A stretch of DNA of 40,615 nt from Collinsella sp. (GCA_031294825.1 JAUMPM010000016.1:1-40615), one strand, 5' to 3'; counted from the stretch's first letter, positions 25,401 to 34,409 are shown. The notes: generated from the sequence alone by a model not told the origin. Made by a program: numbers and translations.

Positions 25401-26252
25401 CATGATGACGTCCTGTACGGGCGCGTCCTCGCGGCGCAGATAGTGGAAGTCGTTGGTGGCGATGACCTTGACGCCCACCTGTTTGGCGATGTCGATGAGC
25501 GTGCGGTCCATCTGCTCGTCGGTCAGACCGTTATCGGTGGTAATGCCGTGTTCCTGAATCTCGATATAGAAGTCGCCGGGATCGAAGGTGTCACGGAAGG
25601 TCTCGGCCCACTTGATGGCGCCCTCCATGTCACCGCGGTCGATGTATTTGGGGATGATGCCGGCGATGCAGGCGCTCGTGCAGATCATACCCTTGGCGTG
25701 GCGGCGCAGGTTGTCGAGCGTCACGCGCGGCTTGTAGTAAAAGCCCTGCACGGCGGCCTCGGAAACCGTCTGCATCAGGTTGACGTAGCCCTCCTGGTCC
25801 TTGGCCAGAAGGATCATGTGGTAGAGCTCGGGCTTGTGGTCGCGGGCGAGCGTCTCATCCGGCGTAAAGTAGACCTCGCAGCCAAAGATGGGCTTGATGA
25901 CCAGGGGCGGCTTGAGCTCGTCGATGTTGCCCTTCTCGTCCCACATGGCCATGTCCTTCACATACTGGGCATGCTCGCGCGGGTTTGCCTCGGGATCGGG
26001 TTCCACCAGCTCGTCGCGGCGGTCCTTTTCCAAGAAGGACTTGTCGTGACTCCAGGTTTTGTACTCGGGCGTGTTGTGGTTGACGGCGTCGCAGGCCAGT
26101 GCCAGGTCGGGCACGCCATACATGTAGCCGTGGTCGGTAATGGCGACGGCGGGCATGCCCAGCTCTACGGCGCGGTTGACCATATCCTGGATACGGGTTG
26201 CGCCGTCGAGCATGGAGAAGACGGTGTGGTTGTGCAGATGGACAAATGCCAT
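22449..26252 (-). CDS. dnaE: DNA polymerase III alpha subunit (DnaE)
   Basis: 1267 aa from ATG 26252 (CGGAG upstream; MAFVHLHNHT is the normal N-terminus). PHP domain first (LHNHT, ITDHGYMYG), then the C-family polymerase palm with catalytic acidic block PDIDMDFDDERR (about 465-476), fingers and thumb (GVHACAVLI, FQVESAGM, LYRPGPL), helix-hairpin-helix region (FGLAGIRGVGTGVAQAII), and a C-terminal OB domain (WAGMVSSVSKRVTKNGDPMGIVQLEDMEGEATVVVF). Main replicative polymerase or error-prone DnaE depending on whether the genome also has PolC; length and domain order fit the DnaE1 type. A TAGAAT (-10-like) lies at 26293-26298. Preceded by addA with a palindromic element in the gap. Confidence 0.98.
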   Translation of the reverse strand: MAFVHLHNHTVFSMLDGATRIQDMVNRAVELGMPAVAITDHGYMYGVPDLALACDAVNHNTPEYKTWSHDKSFLEKDRRDELVEPDPEANPREHAQYVKDMAMWDEKGNIDELKPPLVIKPIFGCEVYFTPDETLARDHKPELYHMILLAKDQEGYVNLMQTVSEAAVQGFYYKPRVTLDNLRRHAKGMICTSACIAGIIPKYIDRGDMEGAIKWAETFRDTFDPGDFYIEIQEHGITTDNGLTDEQMDRTLIDIAKQVGVKVIATNDFHYLRREDAPVQDVIMCIGMNAKVDDPNRMRMTGSEFYMKTEEEMRAMFPYCPEACDNTIEIADKCYVELDWDSIILPRFPLLDPGETHESQFRRECEKGLRQHYGDDWATREICGVNIKERFEYEYKVICDKGFAAYFLIVAEYVQWAKDNGIGVGPGRGSAAGAIVAYAMNITAFDPLENGLMFERFLSPQRTEMPDIDMDFDDERRLEVVEHVRQLYGPEKVTHVITYSTIKAKQAINDAARVLDYPVYMGQRLSKMVSSDPKVKLKQVLEKQPGKEDLFNPDFAEAYKKDDDARRIIDTALSIEGLTRGEGVHACAVLICRDPVNEHVPTKLDTKGGVEITQYEGHTVADMGLLKMDFLGLRTLTVISKAKANIKKNFGIDIKEEEIPFDDPEIFKLMGSGHTAGVFQVESAGMTATIKNMKPTEYKHVVALIALYRPGPLGAGMVSSYINRMNGKEPAVSYDDRLDDILGETYGTMVYQEQVMLISVEMCGFSKGESDSRIRKPVAKKKIKLLTSTVLHWEDGSDETTYDHWMNGAIKNNYTREVAQKIWDDVLEFASYAFNKSHSAGYAILVMQTAWLKAHYPHEYMAAVLTSYTGKTDKIVHYVSACRHDGIPVLSPDVNESGTEFTATKEGVRFGLAGIRGVGTGVAQAIIAEREAGGPFKTLHDFVERVDSSQANRRVIESLIKAGAFDSTGYPRRQMMHFVDKNNPENIIDAAVKRQKDRASGQTSFFDMFGDVEGSGFEVSVPDPDGQEWDRHLKLSQEKEVLGIYVSDHPLRPFEYALAKARDFSFSQIDTGYEVQNPTGGTINQEIPEGKALWWAGMVSSVSKRVTKNGDPMGIVQLEDMEGEATVVVFPKTYKEAEGYLYGEVDPETGAQLSDAFVRIKGKLERSDRGDQIIAQEIVPLELNEENNKPKVFEVMVPNSRFSQGNMARLATVLTANPGGDRVEIFIEQVDGRVLRAEVPAKVNARSIPLLAEAKAIVGNQGRVTVI

Positions 26253-26354
26253 GTGATGAGCTCCGATGCGGGTTCGTGATCTTAGGGTTACGATTCTACC
26301 GCACGGCGCGGACGGCACCCGAACCTAGCCCAAACCCACACGGCTCCTATTGAG

Positions 26355-26417
26355 TTGCGGTGAAATAGTTCCCGCTTGGGCCACCTGGGCCGCAATACAG
26401 GAACTATTCCACCGCAA
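26355..26417. repeat. palindromic intergenic element (addA-dnaE gap)
   Basis: TTGCGGTGAAATAGTTCC (26355-26372) and GGAACTATTCCACCGCAA (26400-26417) pair with one mismatch over 18 bp, enclosing 27 nt. It lies 12 nt after the addA stop. The outer arm AGTTGCGGTGAAATAG also forms both ends of the element at 37467-37537. Confidence 0.88.
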
Positions 26418-26429
26418 GTTATCTGAGGA

Positions 26430-29400
26430 CTAGAAATTGTAGGTGACCACCTGAGGCTCGGCGGGTTCGACGAAGATGGTTGGATCCGGCTGCTCCACGC
26501 GGACGAACTTGACGGTCACGGCCTCAAAGCCCGCCTTGTGCAGGACATCCGAATAGACACGTGCCTGCAAGGCGTGCTTCTCGAGCAGCTGGTCCGGCGT
26601 CTCGTCCGGCGTGCCGCCCGTCTTGTAGTCGATGACCAGCGCGCATGACGAATCCGCCGGGTTCGTCGCCAAAGCGTCGATGGCGCCCTCGGCATAAGCA
26701 CCGTAGCGAGCGATGTCCTCGTCCTCGCAGCCCAGTGAAAAGAACGGCACCTCGGCGCGAACGCACGGCCACGCGAGCAGGTCGGCACGAACAGCCGACT
26801 TGAGCCAGCGGTCCAGGGCAACGTCGAAGCGTTCACACTGCTCCGGCGTCAGGCACCACAGGCGCGCCAGCGCATCGGCACGCTCAGCGGGCAGCGCATC
26901 GGCACCCATCTCGATCAGCCACTGGCAGGCGGCATGGAACGCCGAGCCCAGCGCCATGGGGTTGCCGGCGGGCTCAACGGCGGCCACGTCTGCATCCGTC
27001 ATCTCCGAGCCATCCGACTCCGCATCATCGCCAGCCTCGTCCATGGGCACGTGCACCTCGGCGGCACGGTCCTCGGACTCGGCATGCAGCGCCGCGGCAA
27101 TTGACGAGTAGCTGTACGAATCGCGCTCCGGATACGGGCAGGTGCCCATGCGCACACCCACCGCCTGGGGATACACGAGCTCAAACGCATCGGGCTCGGG
27201 GTCGGCAGGGCCGGGAACAGCGGCACGGGCATCTGCACCGGCGCCCTCCGGCTCCGCATCGCCGCGAACAAGCCTGCCCTCGGCATCCAGCGAAGCGTTA
27301 GCCTCAAACGCCTGCTCGCCAAACGTAAAGTCCGCCAGCGAGATGAGCTCGTAATCGCCCGGCTTGGAGTTGTCGAACACCAAACGGTCGCTATCGAGCT
27401 GCGGCATGTCCAGAGCGTCCGTCGGCAGGATGCGGCGCAGCACGTCGTAGGTCAGATCGGTCTCGACGTCGAAGGTCGGCGCCGTCACTTTGCCGCGGCT
27501 CACGCCGGCATCCATCGCCAAGATCACCAGCTCGCGCGCTCGCGTCATGGCGACATAGAGCAGACGAGCCCGCTCCTCGAGCGAAAGCTGCAGGTCGTCG
27601 TTACGCAGGCGGGCAAATGCCTCGGCGGGAGAGCCCGTCGCGCAAACGTCCTCCATGAGCTCCGGCGGCAACCACAGCGACGTGCCCTTGCCCTTAAACG
27701 CGTGTTCAAACTGCTTTTTGACGTCATCGCCCTTCACAAAGGTACCGTCGGCGAGCTTAACGCCGCCGAAGCGTGCCGGCAGTGCCACGACCTGCGCTCC
27801 GCCCTCGACGCGACCCATCTGTGCCGCACCGGACGATTTGCGCACGCCAAAACACTCGGCAACCGCTACGACCGGATACTCCAGACCCTTGGACGCATGC
27901 ACGGTCATGATGCGTACCGCGCCGTCACCCTCCTCGTTGAGGGCGCCCGGGGCCTCCTTGCCCGCCAAGAAGCGGTCGAAGGCGAGCGCGATGGAGCGCG
28001 GCGAGTTGCCGAACTCGGCCTCTGCCTCGGCCACAGCGTCGAGCGCCTTGAGCACGTTGGCGGCAATGGCCTTGCCCTCGGGGCCGCGCTGCGCCAGACG
28101 CACGAACCAGCCGGAGGCATTGACCACGTCGCGCGCGATGGCGGCGAACGAATCGCGTCCCACGCGACGAAGCGCGTAGCGCAGCACCTCGCGGGCGCGC
28201 GTTACGAGCGGCAAGTTCTGCAAACCCGGCACATCGGAATCGCTCATGATGCCCACATCGATATTGCGGCGCGACGTCTCGCCCGTCTGCTCGTCGAGCT
28301 TGGTCGCCAGCGCCAGGAACTCCTGGGCGCCGAGTGCAAACATCGGCGAGGCCAGCAACGGCATAAGGCCTTGGGCCGTATCGGCCGGATTGGCGAGCGC
28401 GCAGACCAGGGCACGCACCGTCTGCACCTCGGCCGCCTGGGCAAAGACCGAGCCGCCTGCGATGACGCAGTCGAGTCCTTGGTCGCGGAAGGCCTGCGCG
28501 TAGACGCCGGCATTGGTCATGCGACCCAGCAGCAGCACCATGCCGCCCTGGGGCTGGCCGGCATCGGCAAGCGCGCGGAATCGCTCAGCGATCGCACGGG
28601 CCTTGGCCTGTGTGCGCTCCTGCGTGCTGCCGCCGGCAACAAAGAGCGCCTGACGACGCGAGGCGTCTGCCACCAGCGTGTCCTTGCGGCCGTCGCTCGC
28701 CTCAAGATCCAAAAAGCCCTGCATCAGGCCGCCGTCGTCGCCATCAAAGACGCGGGCCACATAGCGCAGCACCTCGTCGTGGCTGCGGAAGTTGCGCACG
28801 AGTTTGACGAGCTCGCCAGCGGGGGCATCGGATGCGACAGCCGTCTCGGACGCCGTCGTCGATCCCACCTTGCGCTCCTGACGGCGGAATACCTCGACCT
28901 CGGCGCCACGGAAGCGATAGATGGACTGCTGCGCATCGCCTACGGTGCACAACGCGCGCTCCCCCGCGCCCGTCAGATAGCGAATCAAATCGACCTGCAT
29001 CTGGTCGGTATCCTGGAACTCATCGATCATGACCATCTTAAAGCGGCCCTCATAGGCGGCTCGGATGGCGGGATAATCGCGCAGCGCCTCGTATGCCATG
29101 CGCAGCAGATCGTTATTGTCGAGCGCGGACTGGTCGGCCTTGAGCGCACGGTACTCCGCCTCCACAGCACGGGCAAGCCCCACCAGTGCATCGAGCGCCG
29201 GACCGCCACAGGCAAGCACGATATTGATAAACGCATCGGCGGCCTCGGCCTTGAGTAGCTCCACCTGCTCCTTAGGAAACGCCTTGCTCGCCCGAGGCAT
29301 GCCGCACGACATCATAAGTCGCGCCGCATCCTCCATGGTTTTGTCGCTTGCCTCAAACGCGTCGATGGCGTCGAGTGCCACCTGCGCTTTCTCGGTCGCG

Positions 29401-30062
29401 GCCTTGCTCGCGCCCAGCGCCGCGCGATAGGCATCCGCAAGCGCCGAGGTGTCGGCCTGGCCGTGTGCCACGCGCACGTCGTCCATGCCGCCCGGCAGCT
29501 GGCTCGATAGCTCTAACAGGTCGCGCACCAGACCTTTGATGGTGGTACCGGCACCAAACGGCCCGCCCTCGCCCGCCATGGGATACCAAGCGTAGAGGGC
29601 CTTAAGCGAAGCGGCGAGCTCGGGCGCGGCATCGGGCGCTGTTGCGCGACCCAGCACATGCTCGACAGCCTGGTCCATAAGCTCGTCGGTATCGGTGAGC
29701 ACCGTGAATTCGGGGTCGATGCCCAACTCCAGCGCATGCGCGCGCAGGATACGCGAACACATACCGTGGATGGTCGAGATCCAAGCGTCGTCGACCGTCA
29801 GGGCCTCTTCGTCCATACCCTCTTCGATAAGCGCACGGCGCACACGGTCGCGAATCTCGGCCGCGGCGTCTTTGGTAAAGGTAATGGCGAGCACCTGATC
29901 CAGATGCTCGACAAACGGACCGGATTCGGGCGAAAGCGCATAGACGATGCGGCGCGTAAGGGTAAAGGTCTTGCCCGAACCGGCGCCCGCCGAGACAAAC
30001 AGCGAGCGGTCGAGCGTTTTGACGACTTGCAGCTGTTGCGGCATCAAGGTCGAAAGATCCAT
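26430..30062 (-). CDS. addA: ATP-dependent helicase/nuclease subunit AddA (UvrD-like)
   Basis: 1210 aa. Superfamily 1A helicase: Walker A SAGAGSGKTFT (24-34), motif II MIDEFQDTD (about 345-353), GDAQQSIYRFRGA, VHASKGLEYPVV and YVAMTRARELV. C-terminal RecB-type nuclease with GAIDALA and VIDYKTGG (about 1130-1147), the metal-binding Asp and Asp-x-Lys set. With AddB it unwinds and resects double-strand breaks to make 3' tails for RecA. Start ATG 30062 lies 3 nt after the addB stop and uses AGGAGG inside the end of addB, so the two are coupled. An acidic, Ala-rich insertion (about 920-1040) is less conserved than the rest. Confidence 0.95.
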   Translation of the reverse strand: MDLSTLMPQQLQVVKTLDRSLFVSAGAGSGKTFTLTRRIVYALSPESGPFVEHLDQVLAITFTKDAAAEIRDRVRRALIEEGMDEEALTVDDAWISTIHGMCSRILRAHALELGIDPEFTVLTDTDELMDQAVEHVLGRATAPDAAPELAASLKALYAWYPMAGEGGPFGAGTTIKGLVRDLLELSSQLPGGMDDVRVAHGQADTSALADAYRAALGASKAATEKAQVALDAIDAFEASDKTMEDAARLMMSCGMPRASKAFPKEQVELLKAEAADAFINIVLACGGPALDALVGLARAVEAEYRALKADQSALDNNDLLRMAYEALRDYPAIRAAYEGRFKMVMIDEFQDTDQMQVDLIRYLTGAGERALCTVGDAQQSIYRFRGAEVEVFRRQERKVGSTTASETAVASDAPAGELVKLVRNFRSHDEVLRYVARVFDGDDGGLMQGFLDLEASDGRKDTLVADASRRQALFVAGGSTQERTQAKARAIAERFRALADAGQPQGGMVLLLGRMTNAGVYAQAFRDQGLDCVIAGGSVFAQAAEVQTVRALVCALANPADTAQGLMPLLASPMFALGAQEFLALATKLDEQTGETSRRNIDVGIMSDSDVPGLQNLPLVTRAREVLRYALRRVGRDSFAAIARDVVNASGWFVRLAQRGPEGKAIAANVLKALDAVAEAEAEFGNSPRSIALAFDRFLAGKEAPGALNEEGDGAVRIMTVHASKGLEYPVVAVAECFGVRKSSGAAQMGRVEGGAQVVALPARFGGVKLADGTFVKGDDVKKQFEHAFKGKGTSLWLPPELMEDVCATGSPAEAFARLRNDDLQLSLEERARLLYVAMTRARELVILAMDAGVSRGKVTAPTFDVETDLTYDVLRRILPTDALDMPQLDSDRLVFDNSKPGDYELISLADFTFGEQAFEANASLDAEGRLVRGDAEPEGAGADARAAVPGPADPEPDAFELVYPQAVGVRMGTCPYPERDSYSYSSIAAALHAESEDRAAEVHVPMDEAGDDAESDGSEMTDADVAAVEPAGNPMALGSAFHAACQWLIEMGADALPAERADALARLWCLTPEQCERFDVALDRWLKSAVRADLLAWPCVRAEVPFFSLGCEDEDIARYGAYAEGAIDALATNPADSSCALVIDYKTGGTPDETPDQLLEKHALQARVYSDVLHKAGFEAVTVKFVRVEQPDPTIFVEPAEPQVVTYNF

Positions 30063-30065
30063 GGT

Positions 30066-33000
30066 CTACACGTCCCTCCTTACAAACGTTCCTTCGTGGT
30101 TATACGAGCAGCGCGCATGCGCGGACTGCGTCGACGTCGGATCGACAGCGGCGACGTCGCCTGCCTCGAGCTCGCGCAGGCGCTCGGCAATGCCGGTCTC
30201 CACGCGGTCGAGCAGGGCATCGAAGTCCATGCTGCCGCCCTCTCCCGGAAAGCCCTTCTTAAGGCCCGGGATGCGACCGTCGCCGCGCTCTTCCTCAAGT
30301 AACTCGGCACTCGCGGCGCCTCGCAGAGCCGGTTTGCCGCCCTTGGTCGAAAAATAGAGCGCCGCGCGGGTATCTAGACCCAGCGCCCGACGCATGGCCT
30401 GTGCGTAGATGAGCGTTTGGGTATGGGCCGGCAGCCAGCGCGGGTCGTCGATGGGAGCCTCGCCCGACTCCTCGTCACGCACCGTGGGGTCGGCGAGCTT
30501 AAACTCCTCGACACCCGAACGATGCTTGTAGTCAATCACCACGGCACGGTTCTCGGCATCCACGTCCACGCGGTCGATGCGCCCGCCGAGCGGCCAACCG
30601 GCATACTCGACCTGGAGCTCGTTAAACGCAAACTCCAGGTAGCGCGGCGCGAAGGGTGCGAGCGCCTCGGACTCGTAGGCAAGCACGCCCTCCAGCTGCG
30701 GCAAGATCTCGGCCACCTGGCGCTCCTCCACTGGAGAGAGCGGCACCAGCGGGCCCTCGGTACCGCGCTTGCCGGCGTGCTCGGCCAAGGTCTCGTCAAA
30801 GACCTCGCGCAGCAGCTCCTGTGCGCGCGACAGATTCATGGGCGTCACGCGCTCCATGCCCTCTTGGGGCAGACGGGCATGCAGATGTTCCAGCACGTCG
30901 TGGACGAAGTTGCCCTTCTCCATGTTGCCAAAATCCGCGTCGATAGACTGGGGCTTCACGCGGTACGAGACAAACCAGCACAGCGGGCAGGTGGAATAGG
31001 CCTCGATCTGCGAGGCGGACGTCAGGCGCGGCACGAGCGGCGCGTCCTCGCCCTCGCCGTCACGACGGCGCAGGACCAAATACGGCACGGCCTCGGCACT
31101 CAGATGCTGGGGGGCTTCACAGGTCACGCGCTCGCGCTTGAGACCTTCGCCTGCCGCGGGATCGAAGTCCCTTACGATATCGCCCTCGCCCACGCACTTC
31201 GCCTTGTCGGCGTCAGCGGCCTTAGCGTCACCAGCGGTCTTAGCGTCGTCAGCGGCCTTGTCGGCGTCAGCTTCCCTAGCAGCTTCAGCGGTCTCGGCAT
31301 GCGCCCGTAACTCGGTCCACACGGCAGCCGGATAGCACTCGCGTGCCTGACGATCGTGGGTCACACGAGCGAGCGTAACCGGACCACGCGAAGCTTGCAT
31401 CGCGCGGCCAAAGCGCACGCGCAGCAGAGCAGCGGGCTCCAAAGACACGCCATCGCGGCGCAGCTCGGCCGTCAACGTGGCAAGCGGACCCTCTTCGTGC
31501 GAAAGCGGGTAGCTGTCCAGGTCGACATCGGCAAACAGCACAGCATCGTAGCTGCCGGGGCGCAGAACCGCCGCATCGGCAAGCGACACGAAGCGCACTT
31601 GTGCCCGTGGCGTGCGATCGACCTCGTAGGTCTCGTAATCGTAAGCGGTGCTGCGCTTGTCCACCTTGGTTCGAACGCCGTCGAGAACCGGTACGGTCGC
31701 GGCCTGCGACACGTCGAGCGCGCGAGCATCGTTCATAAGGATGTCGATGGCATGGCGCAGCAGAGCCGTCTCCGCCTGGCGACGGGCCTGGCCGTCAAGG
31801 CCGCCTAGAGCGCGATCGGGCAGTGCCTCGGCAACGGCGAGCATGGCCTTGAGCGCCGTCACGGGTTTGTCGCGCCACAGCGCCTGAAACACGTCCGAGA
31901 CCACGCATGGCACGTTCTTAAACCAGTTTTCTTCGCTTGCCGCCTTGCGGGCGCCCCTCCCCTGGCCCTGCACGCTCTGCAGCAGGCTCTTGACGCCCGT
32001 AGTGGTCTTGCTGCGCGACAGGCGCATGTTCTTGTCAAAGCCGCGGGCGCTCGCGGCGTCGGCACCCGAAAGCGGACTGTAAATCCAGTCGGTAAGCTCC
32101 GGCGCGGGCCACCACTCGGTCTTGGAGGCGGTGCCCTCGTCGGCGGCCTTCATGCGCTCGATCAGTTTGGCGAGCGCCGAGAACTGCCTGCCCGCAATGG
32201 ATTGAGAAAACGCCGTGAACTCGGTTGTCTCGGCCGCAATATGACGTGCCGCCAAACGGGCAGCGAGTTCACCAAACAGCTGGGGCGCCCGGGCAGACAC
32301 CACGAGCACGCGCGCGGGGTCGGCGGGCGTTGCAGCAGCTTTATCGGCTTTGGACTCCTTGTGCGCTTTCACCAACTTATCGATGGCGTCCGCATAAGCA
32401 TGAGCACGGGCATGGGGGCCAGCGACCTCAATAAAGGCAGGCTGAGCGGCGGTCCCGCAAGCGACATCAGACGCGACGGCGTTCTTCCCCAGCGGCGCGA
32501 TCTCAAACAACACATCGCGGGCATCAAATGCCGCGGCAAGCTCCTCGCGCATCGCCGCCTGCTCGCGGGCAAGCAGCACGACGACCTCTCCCCCATTGTT
32601 CGCCACGGCAGACAGCAGCTCGAGCAGACCGTGCGTAAACGACGTGATACCGCGCACGCATACGGCGCGAGTGCACGTCGGCAGGCTATCGGCCAGGGCA
32701 CCGGCCATAATATCAGCTGCCTCGCAGGGCTCGACCATGTCTCGACGGTCCAAACCGCCCGCATAGACACGCAAAAGCTCGAACACACGAGCCTCGGCAT
32801 CGCTTTTTGGCTCAGGCTGGCAGTTGTCGCCACGGCATCGTTCGGCACCCGTCCCCGCAACGCCCGGCAACACGTCGCGGGCCATGCGCGCGAGCATGCG
32901 CACTGTGCCCTGGCTGCGCGAAAGCGGCTGCAGGTCGGCATCGTCGAGACGCGTGACCATGTCCGAGAACAGCATCTGGCGCTGCAGGTTGTCGACGAAA

Positions 33001-33236
33001 CCGCGCCCGTCGCCCAAAAGCTCCCAAAGCGAGCGAAGCCACGATGTAGGCGTCTTGTAGTCAATACCCAGCGAAATCCCGGCTTCCGCCGCATCATGAC
33101 GGCACAGGTCGATCTCGGCAAACGTAGGTGCCAGCAGAACGGCACGTCCGTGGCAGTCAACAAGGTCGGCAAGCAGCGCCGACTCGGCATCACTCAAATC
33201 CGTGCCGGCATTGGTGGTATAGATTCGAACAGGCAT
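30066..33236 (-). CDS. addB: ATP-dependent nuclease subunit AddB, divergent
   Basis: 1056 aa; start ATG 33236 with GGAGGA. It is AddB by position next to addA and by its C-terminal nuclease: GNFVHDVLEHLH, GGRIDRVDVD (about 883-892) and VIDYKHRSG (about 898-906). The inactivated-helicase N-terminus VLLAPTFAEIDLCRHDAAEAG fits the family, but I see no Walker A motif: the place expected for GxxGxGKS reads NAGTDLSDAESALL. The iron-sulfur cysteines are also incomplete: CPLC (about 757-760) is present, but the C-terminal end has one Cys (ARCSYNHEG) where B. subtilis AddB has three. An 18-bp tandem repeat encodes an Ala/Asp/Lys linker (about 649-678). So identity is fairly sure, biochemical detail is not. 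Confidence 0.88.
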   Translation of the reverse strand: MPVRIYTTNAGTDLSDAESALLADLVDCHGRAVLLAPTFAEIDLCRHDAAEAGISLGIDYKTPTSWLRSLWELLGDGRGFVDNLQRQMLFSDMVTRLDDADLQPLSRSQGTVRMLARMARDVLPGVAGTGAERCRGDNCQPEPKSDAEARVFELLRVYAGGLDRRDMVEPCEAADIMAGALADSLPTCTRAVCVRGITSFTHGLLELLSAVANNGGEVVVLLAREQAAMREELAAAFDARDVLFEIAPLGKNAVASDVACGTAAQPAFIEVAGPHARAHAYADAIDKLVKAHKESKADKAAATPADPARVLVVSARAPQLFGELAARLAARHIAAETTEFTAFSQSIAGRQFSALAKLIERMKAADEGTASKTEWWPAPELTDWIYSPLSGADAASARGFDKNMRLSRSKTTTGVKSLLQSVQGQGRGARKAASEENWFKNVPCVVSDVFQALWRDKPVTALKAMLAVAEALPDRALGGLDGQARRQAETALLRHAIDILMNDARALDVSQAATVPVLDGVRTKVDKRSTAYDYETYEVDRTPRAQVRFVSLADAAVLRPGSYDAVLFADVDLDSYPLSHEEGPLATLTAELRRDGVSLEPAALLRVRFGRAMQASRGPVTLARVTHDRQARECYPAAVWTELRAHAETAEAAREADADKAADDAKTAGDAKAADADKAKCVGEGDIVRDFDPAAGEGLKRERVTCEAPQHLSAEAVPYLVLRRRDGEGEDAPLVPRLTSASQIEAYSTCPLCWFVSYRVKPQSIDADFGNMEKGNFVHDVLEHLHARLPQEGMERVTPMNLSRAQELLREVFDETLAEHAGKRGTEGPLVPLSPVEERQVAEILPQLEGVLAYESEALAPFAPRYLEFAFNELQVEYAGWPLGGRIDRVDVDAENRAVVIDYKHRSGVEEFKLADPTVRDEESGEAPIDDPRWLPAHTQTLIYAQAMRRALGLDTRAALYFSTKGGKPALRGAASAELLEEERGDGRIPGLKKGFPGEGGSMDFDALLDRVETGIAERLRELEAGDVAAVDPTSTQSAHARCSYNHEGTFVRRDV
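31201..31290 (-). repeat. 18-bp tandem repeat (5 copies) inside addB
   Basis: Imperfect units start at 31201, 31219, 31237, 31255 and 31273; the first and fourth differ only at their last base. They encode six-residue units such as ADADKA, ADDAKT and AGDAKA, a likely flexible linker or helix of variable length. Confidence 0.85.
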
Positions 33237-33366
33237 GGTCCTCCGCTCAAACTGTTCGCAATAATCAATGCATCCATCCTACCCGCCCAAGCGGACACAT
33301 TGCCACCGCAGCTCCATCTTTTGGTACAAAGCAACTTGCCCCCAACGCACCAGCCGATTGCGGGCA

Positions 33367-33396
33367 TATAAAAACCGCCCCCGGAGGAGCGGTTTT
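33367..33396 (-). terminator. intrinsic terminator after yerC
   Basis: On the minus strand AAAACCGCTCC pairs with GGGGCGGTTTT (one mismatch) around TCCG, running into TTTTTATA. It lies 24 nt after the yerC stop and before the addB promoter region. Confidence 0.88.
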
Positions 33397-33419
33397 GTAC
33401 AATTCGTTTTTGGCGCGGT

Positions 33420-33719
33420 CTACTCGCCATCCTCCAACTTAATGAGGATCTTGCGGTAGCCACCGTACTCGCCGTTCAGCGCCTTTGAAACGCGGCTCAC
33501 CGTGGTGGACGAAGCGCCGGTACGGGCCTGAACCTCAACATAAGGCTCGCCCTCGTCCAAATAGCGCGCAACCTGCAAACGCTGAGAAAGGTCGCAAATC
33601 TCGCGCGGCGTGCAGATATCGGTCAAAAACGCTTGGATATCCTTCTCGTCGTCCAAAAGGCTAAATGCGTGGACCAGCTGCTTGACATCAGGCTTGTCAA
33701 ACATGTTCTCGATATTCAT
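33420..33719 (-). CDS. YerC/YecD family TrpR-like transcriptional regulator
   Basis: 99 aa, the usual size of the YerC family. All-helical TrpR-like fold: helix pairs in KQLVHAFSLLDDEKDIQAFLTDIC and TPREICDLSQRLQVARYLDEG, then the DNA-reading helix-turn-helix YVEVQARTGASSTTVSRVSKALN (about 60-82), which is the family signature. Ligand and targets are not known for most members. Starts at ATG 33719 with only a weak ribosome site (GGCGGTG). Upstream is a roughly 105-nt leader with a hairpin; downstream a terminator, so it is a single-gene unit. Confidence 0.93.
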   Translation of the reverse strand: MNIENMFDKPDVKQLVHAFSLLDDEKDIQAFLTDICTPREICDLSQRLQVARYLDEGEPYVEVQARTGASSTTVSRVSKALNGEYGGYRKILIKLEDGE

Positions 33720-34043
33720 CGATCACCGCCAAACCCGCCAAAAGGCATCGAAGTTGATACTGACATCGGGCATCGTTCGCCCGTTCTATGCAATAGGGCA
33801 ACGCCTGTGGCTTTTGCCCGTAGCAGTGTAGCACACCACCAAACTAAAGCGACAAGACTCTCTGCCAGCGGCGCGTTTTTCAGGACGAACGCCGTTTAGA
33901 AACCGAATGCGCACGTAAGCTCCACGAATATTTGCGACAATGGGCGTCCAGGCAAGGCCCCGCGTTCGCGCAGCCGTGCAAGTCGCCACGGCAAGCTGCT
34001 TCACGCGTCACCAACTCTCCCTGCGCAAGAAAGGATCCCTACC
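33720..34043. other. divergent intergenic region between yerC and the holin-like gene
   Basis: 324 bp without a gene. For yerC it holds an extended -10 (TGCTACACT, minus strand, 33833-33825) followed by a leader hairpin made of GGGCAA and TTGCCC (33796-33819). For the plus-strand gene only the Shine-Dalgarno GAAAGGA near 34030 is clear. Confidence 0.5.
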
Positions 34044-34409
34044 ATGCGCTTTATGCTTAACTGGCTCTTCACCTCGATCGCCATCGCGATCGCCACGTTC
34101 CTCGTCCCCGGTATCCAACCCTTCGGCTTTGCCGAGACCTGGGTCTGCTTTGCCTTTGTGGGACTGTTCCTGAACATTGTCGATTCGTTCGTCAAACCGT
34201 TCCTCACGGTCATCTCGCTGCCGCTCACGATCATTACGCTGGGCATTTTCCAGCTTGTCGTCAACAGCTTTATGCTTGAGCTCGCGAGTTACCTGTCGGT
34301 CAACCTGCTGGGCGTCGGCATCTCCATCGCCAGCTTTGGATCGGCCTTTATGGGCAGCATCCTGGTGTCCATCACGCGCAGCATCCTCGACAGCATCGCC
34401 GAGGACTAA
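34044..34409 (+). CDS. phage holin family 4-2 (YvlD-like) membrane protein
   Basis: 121 aa with four predicted membrane helices (about 5-23, 32-52, 56-78 and 88-112). The block ISLPLTIITLGIFQLVVNSFML (about 57-78) is the hallmark of the phage_holin_4_2/YvlD family; despite the name most members are chromosomal membrane proteins of unknown role, some tied to envelope stress. No endolysin or phage gene is nearby, so a lysis role is unlikely. Start ATG 34044, SD GAAAGGA. Own terminator follows. Confidence 0.92.
   Translation: MRFMLNWLFTSIAIAIATFLVPGIQPFGFAETWVCFAFVGLFLNIVDSFVKPFLTVISLPLTIITLGIFQLVVNSFMLELASYLSVNLLGVGISIASFGSAFMGSILVSITRSILDSIAED

Noticed and set aside
23106..26279. 1057-codon open frame antiparallel to dnaE
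   Set aside because: It mirrors dnaE codons on the other strand in GC-rich DNA, has no ribosome site and no family likeness.
33240..33260. LexA-like half site CGAACAGTTTGAG upstream of addB
   Set aside because: Only one half matches; the second half-site GTTCG is not at the right spacing.
34044..34409. Prophage remnant suggested by the holin family name
   Set aside because: No endolysin, integrase or structural gene nearby; this family is mostly chromosomal.
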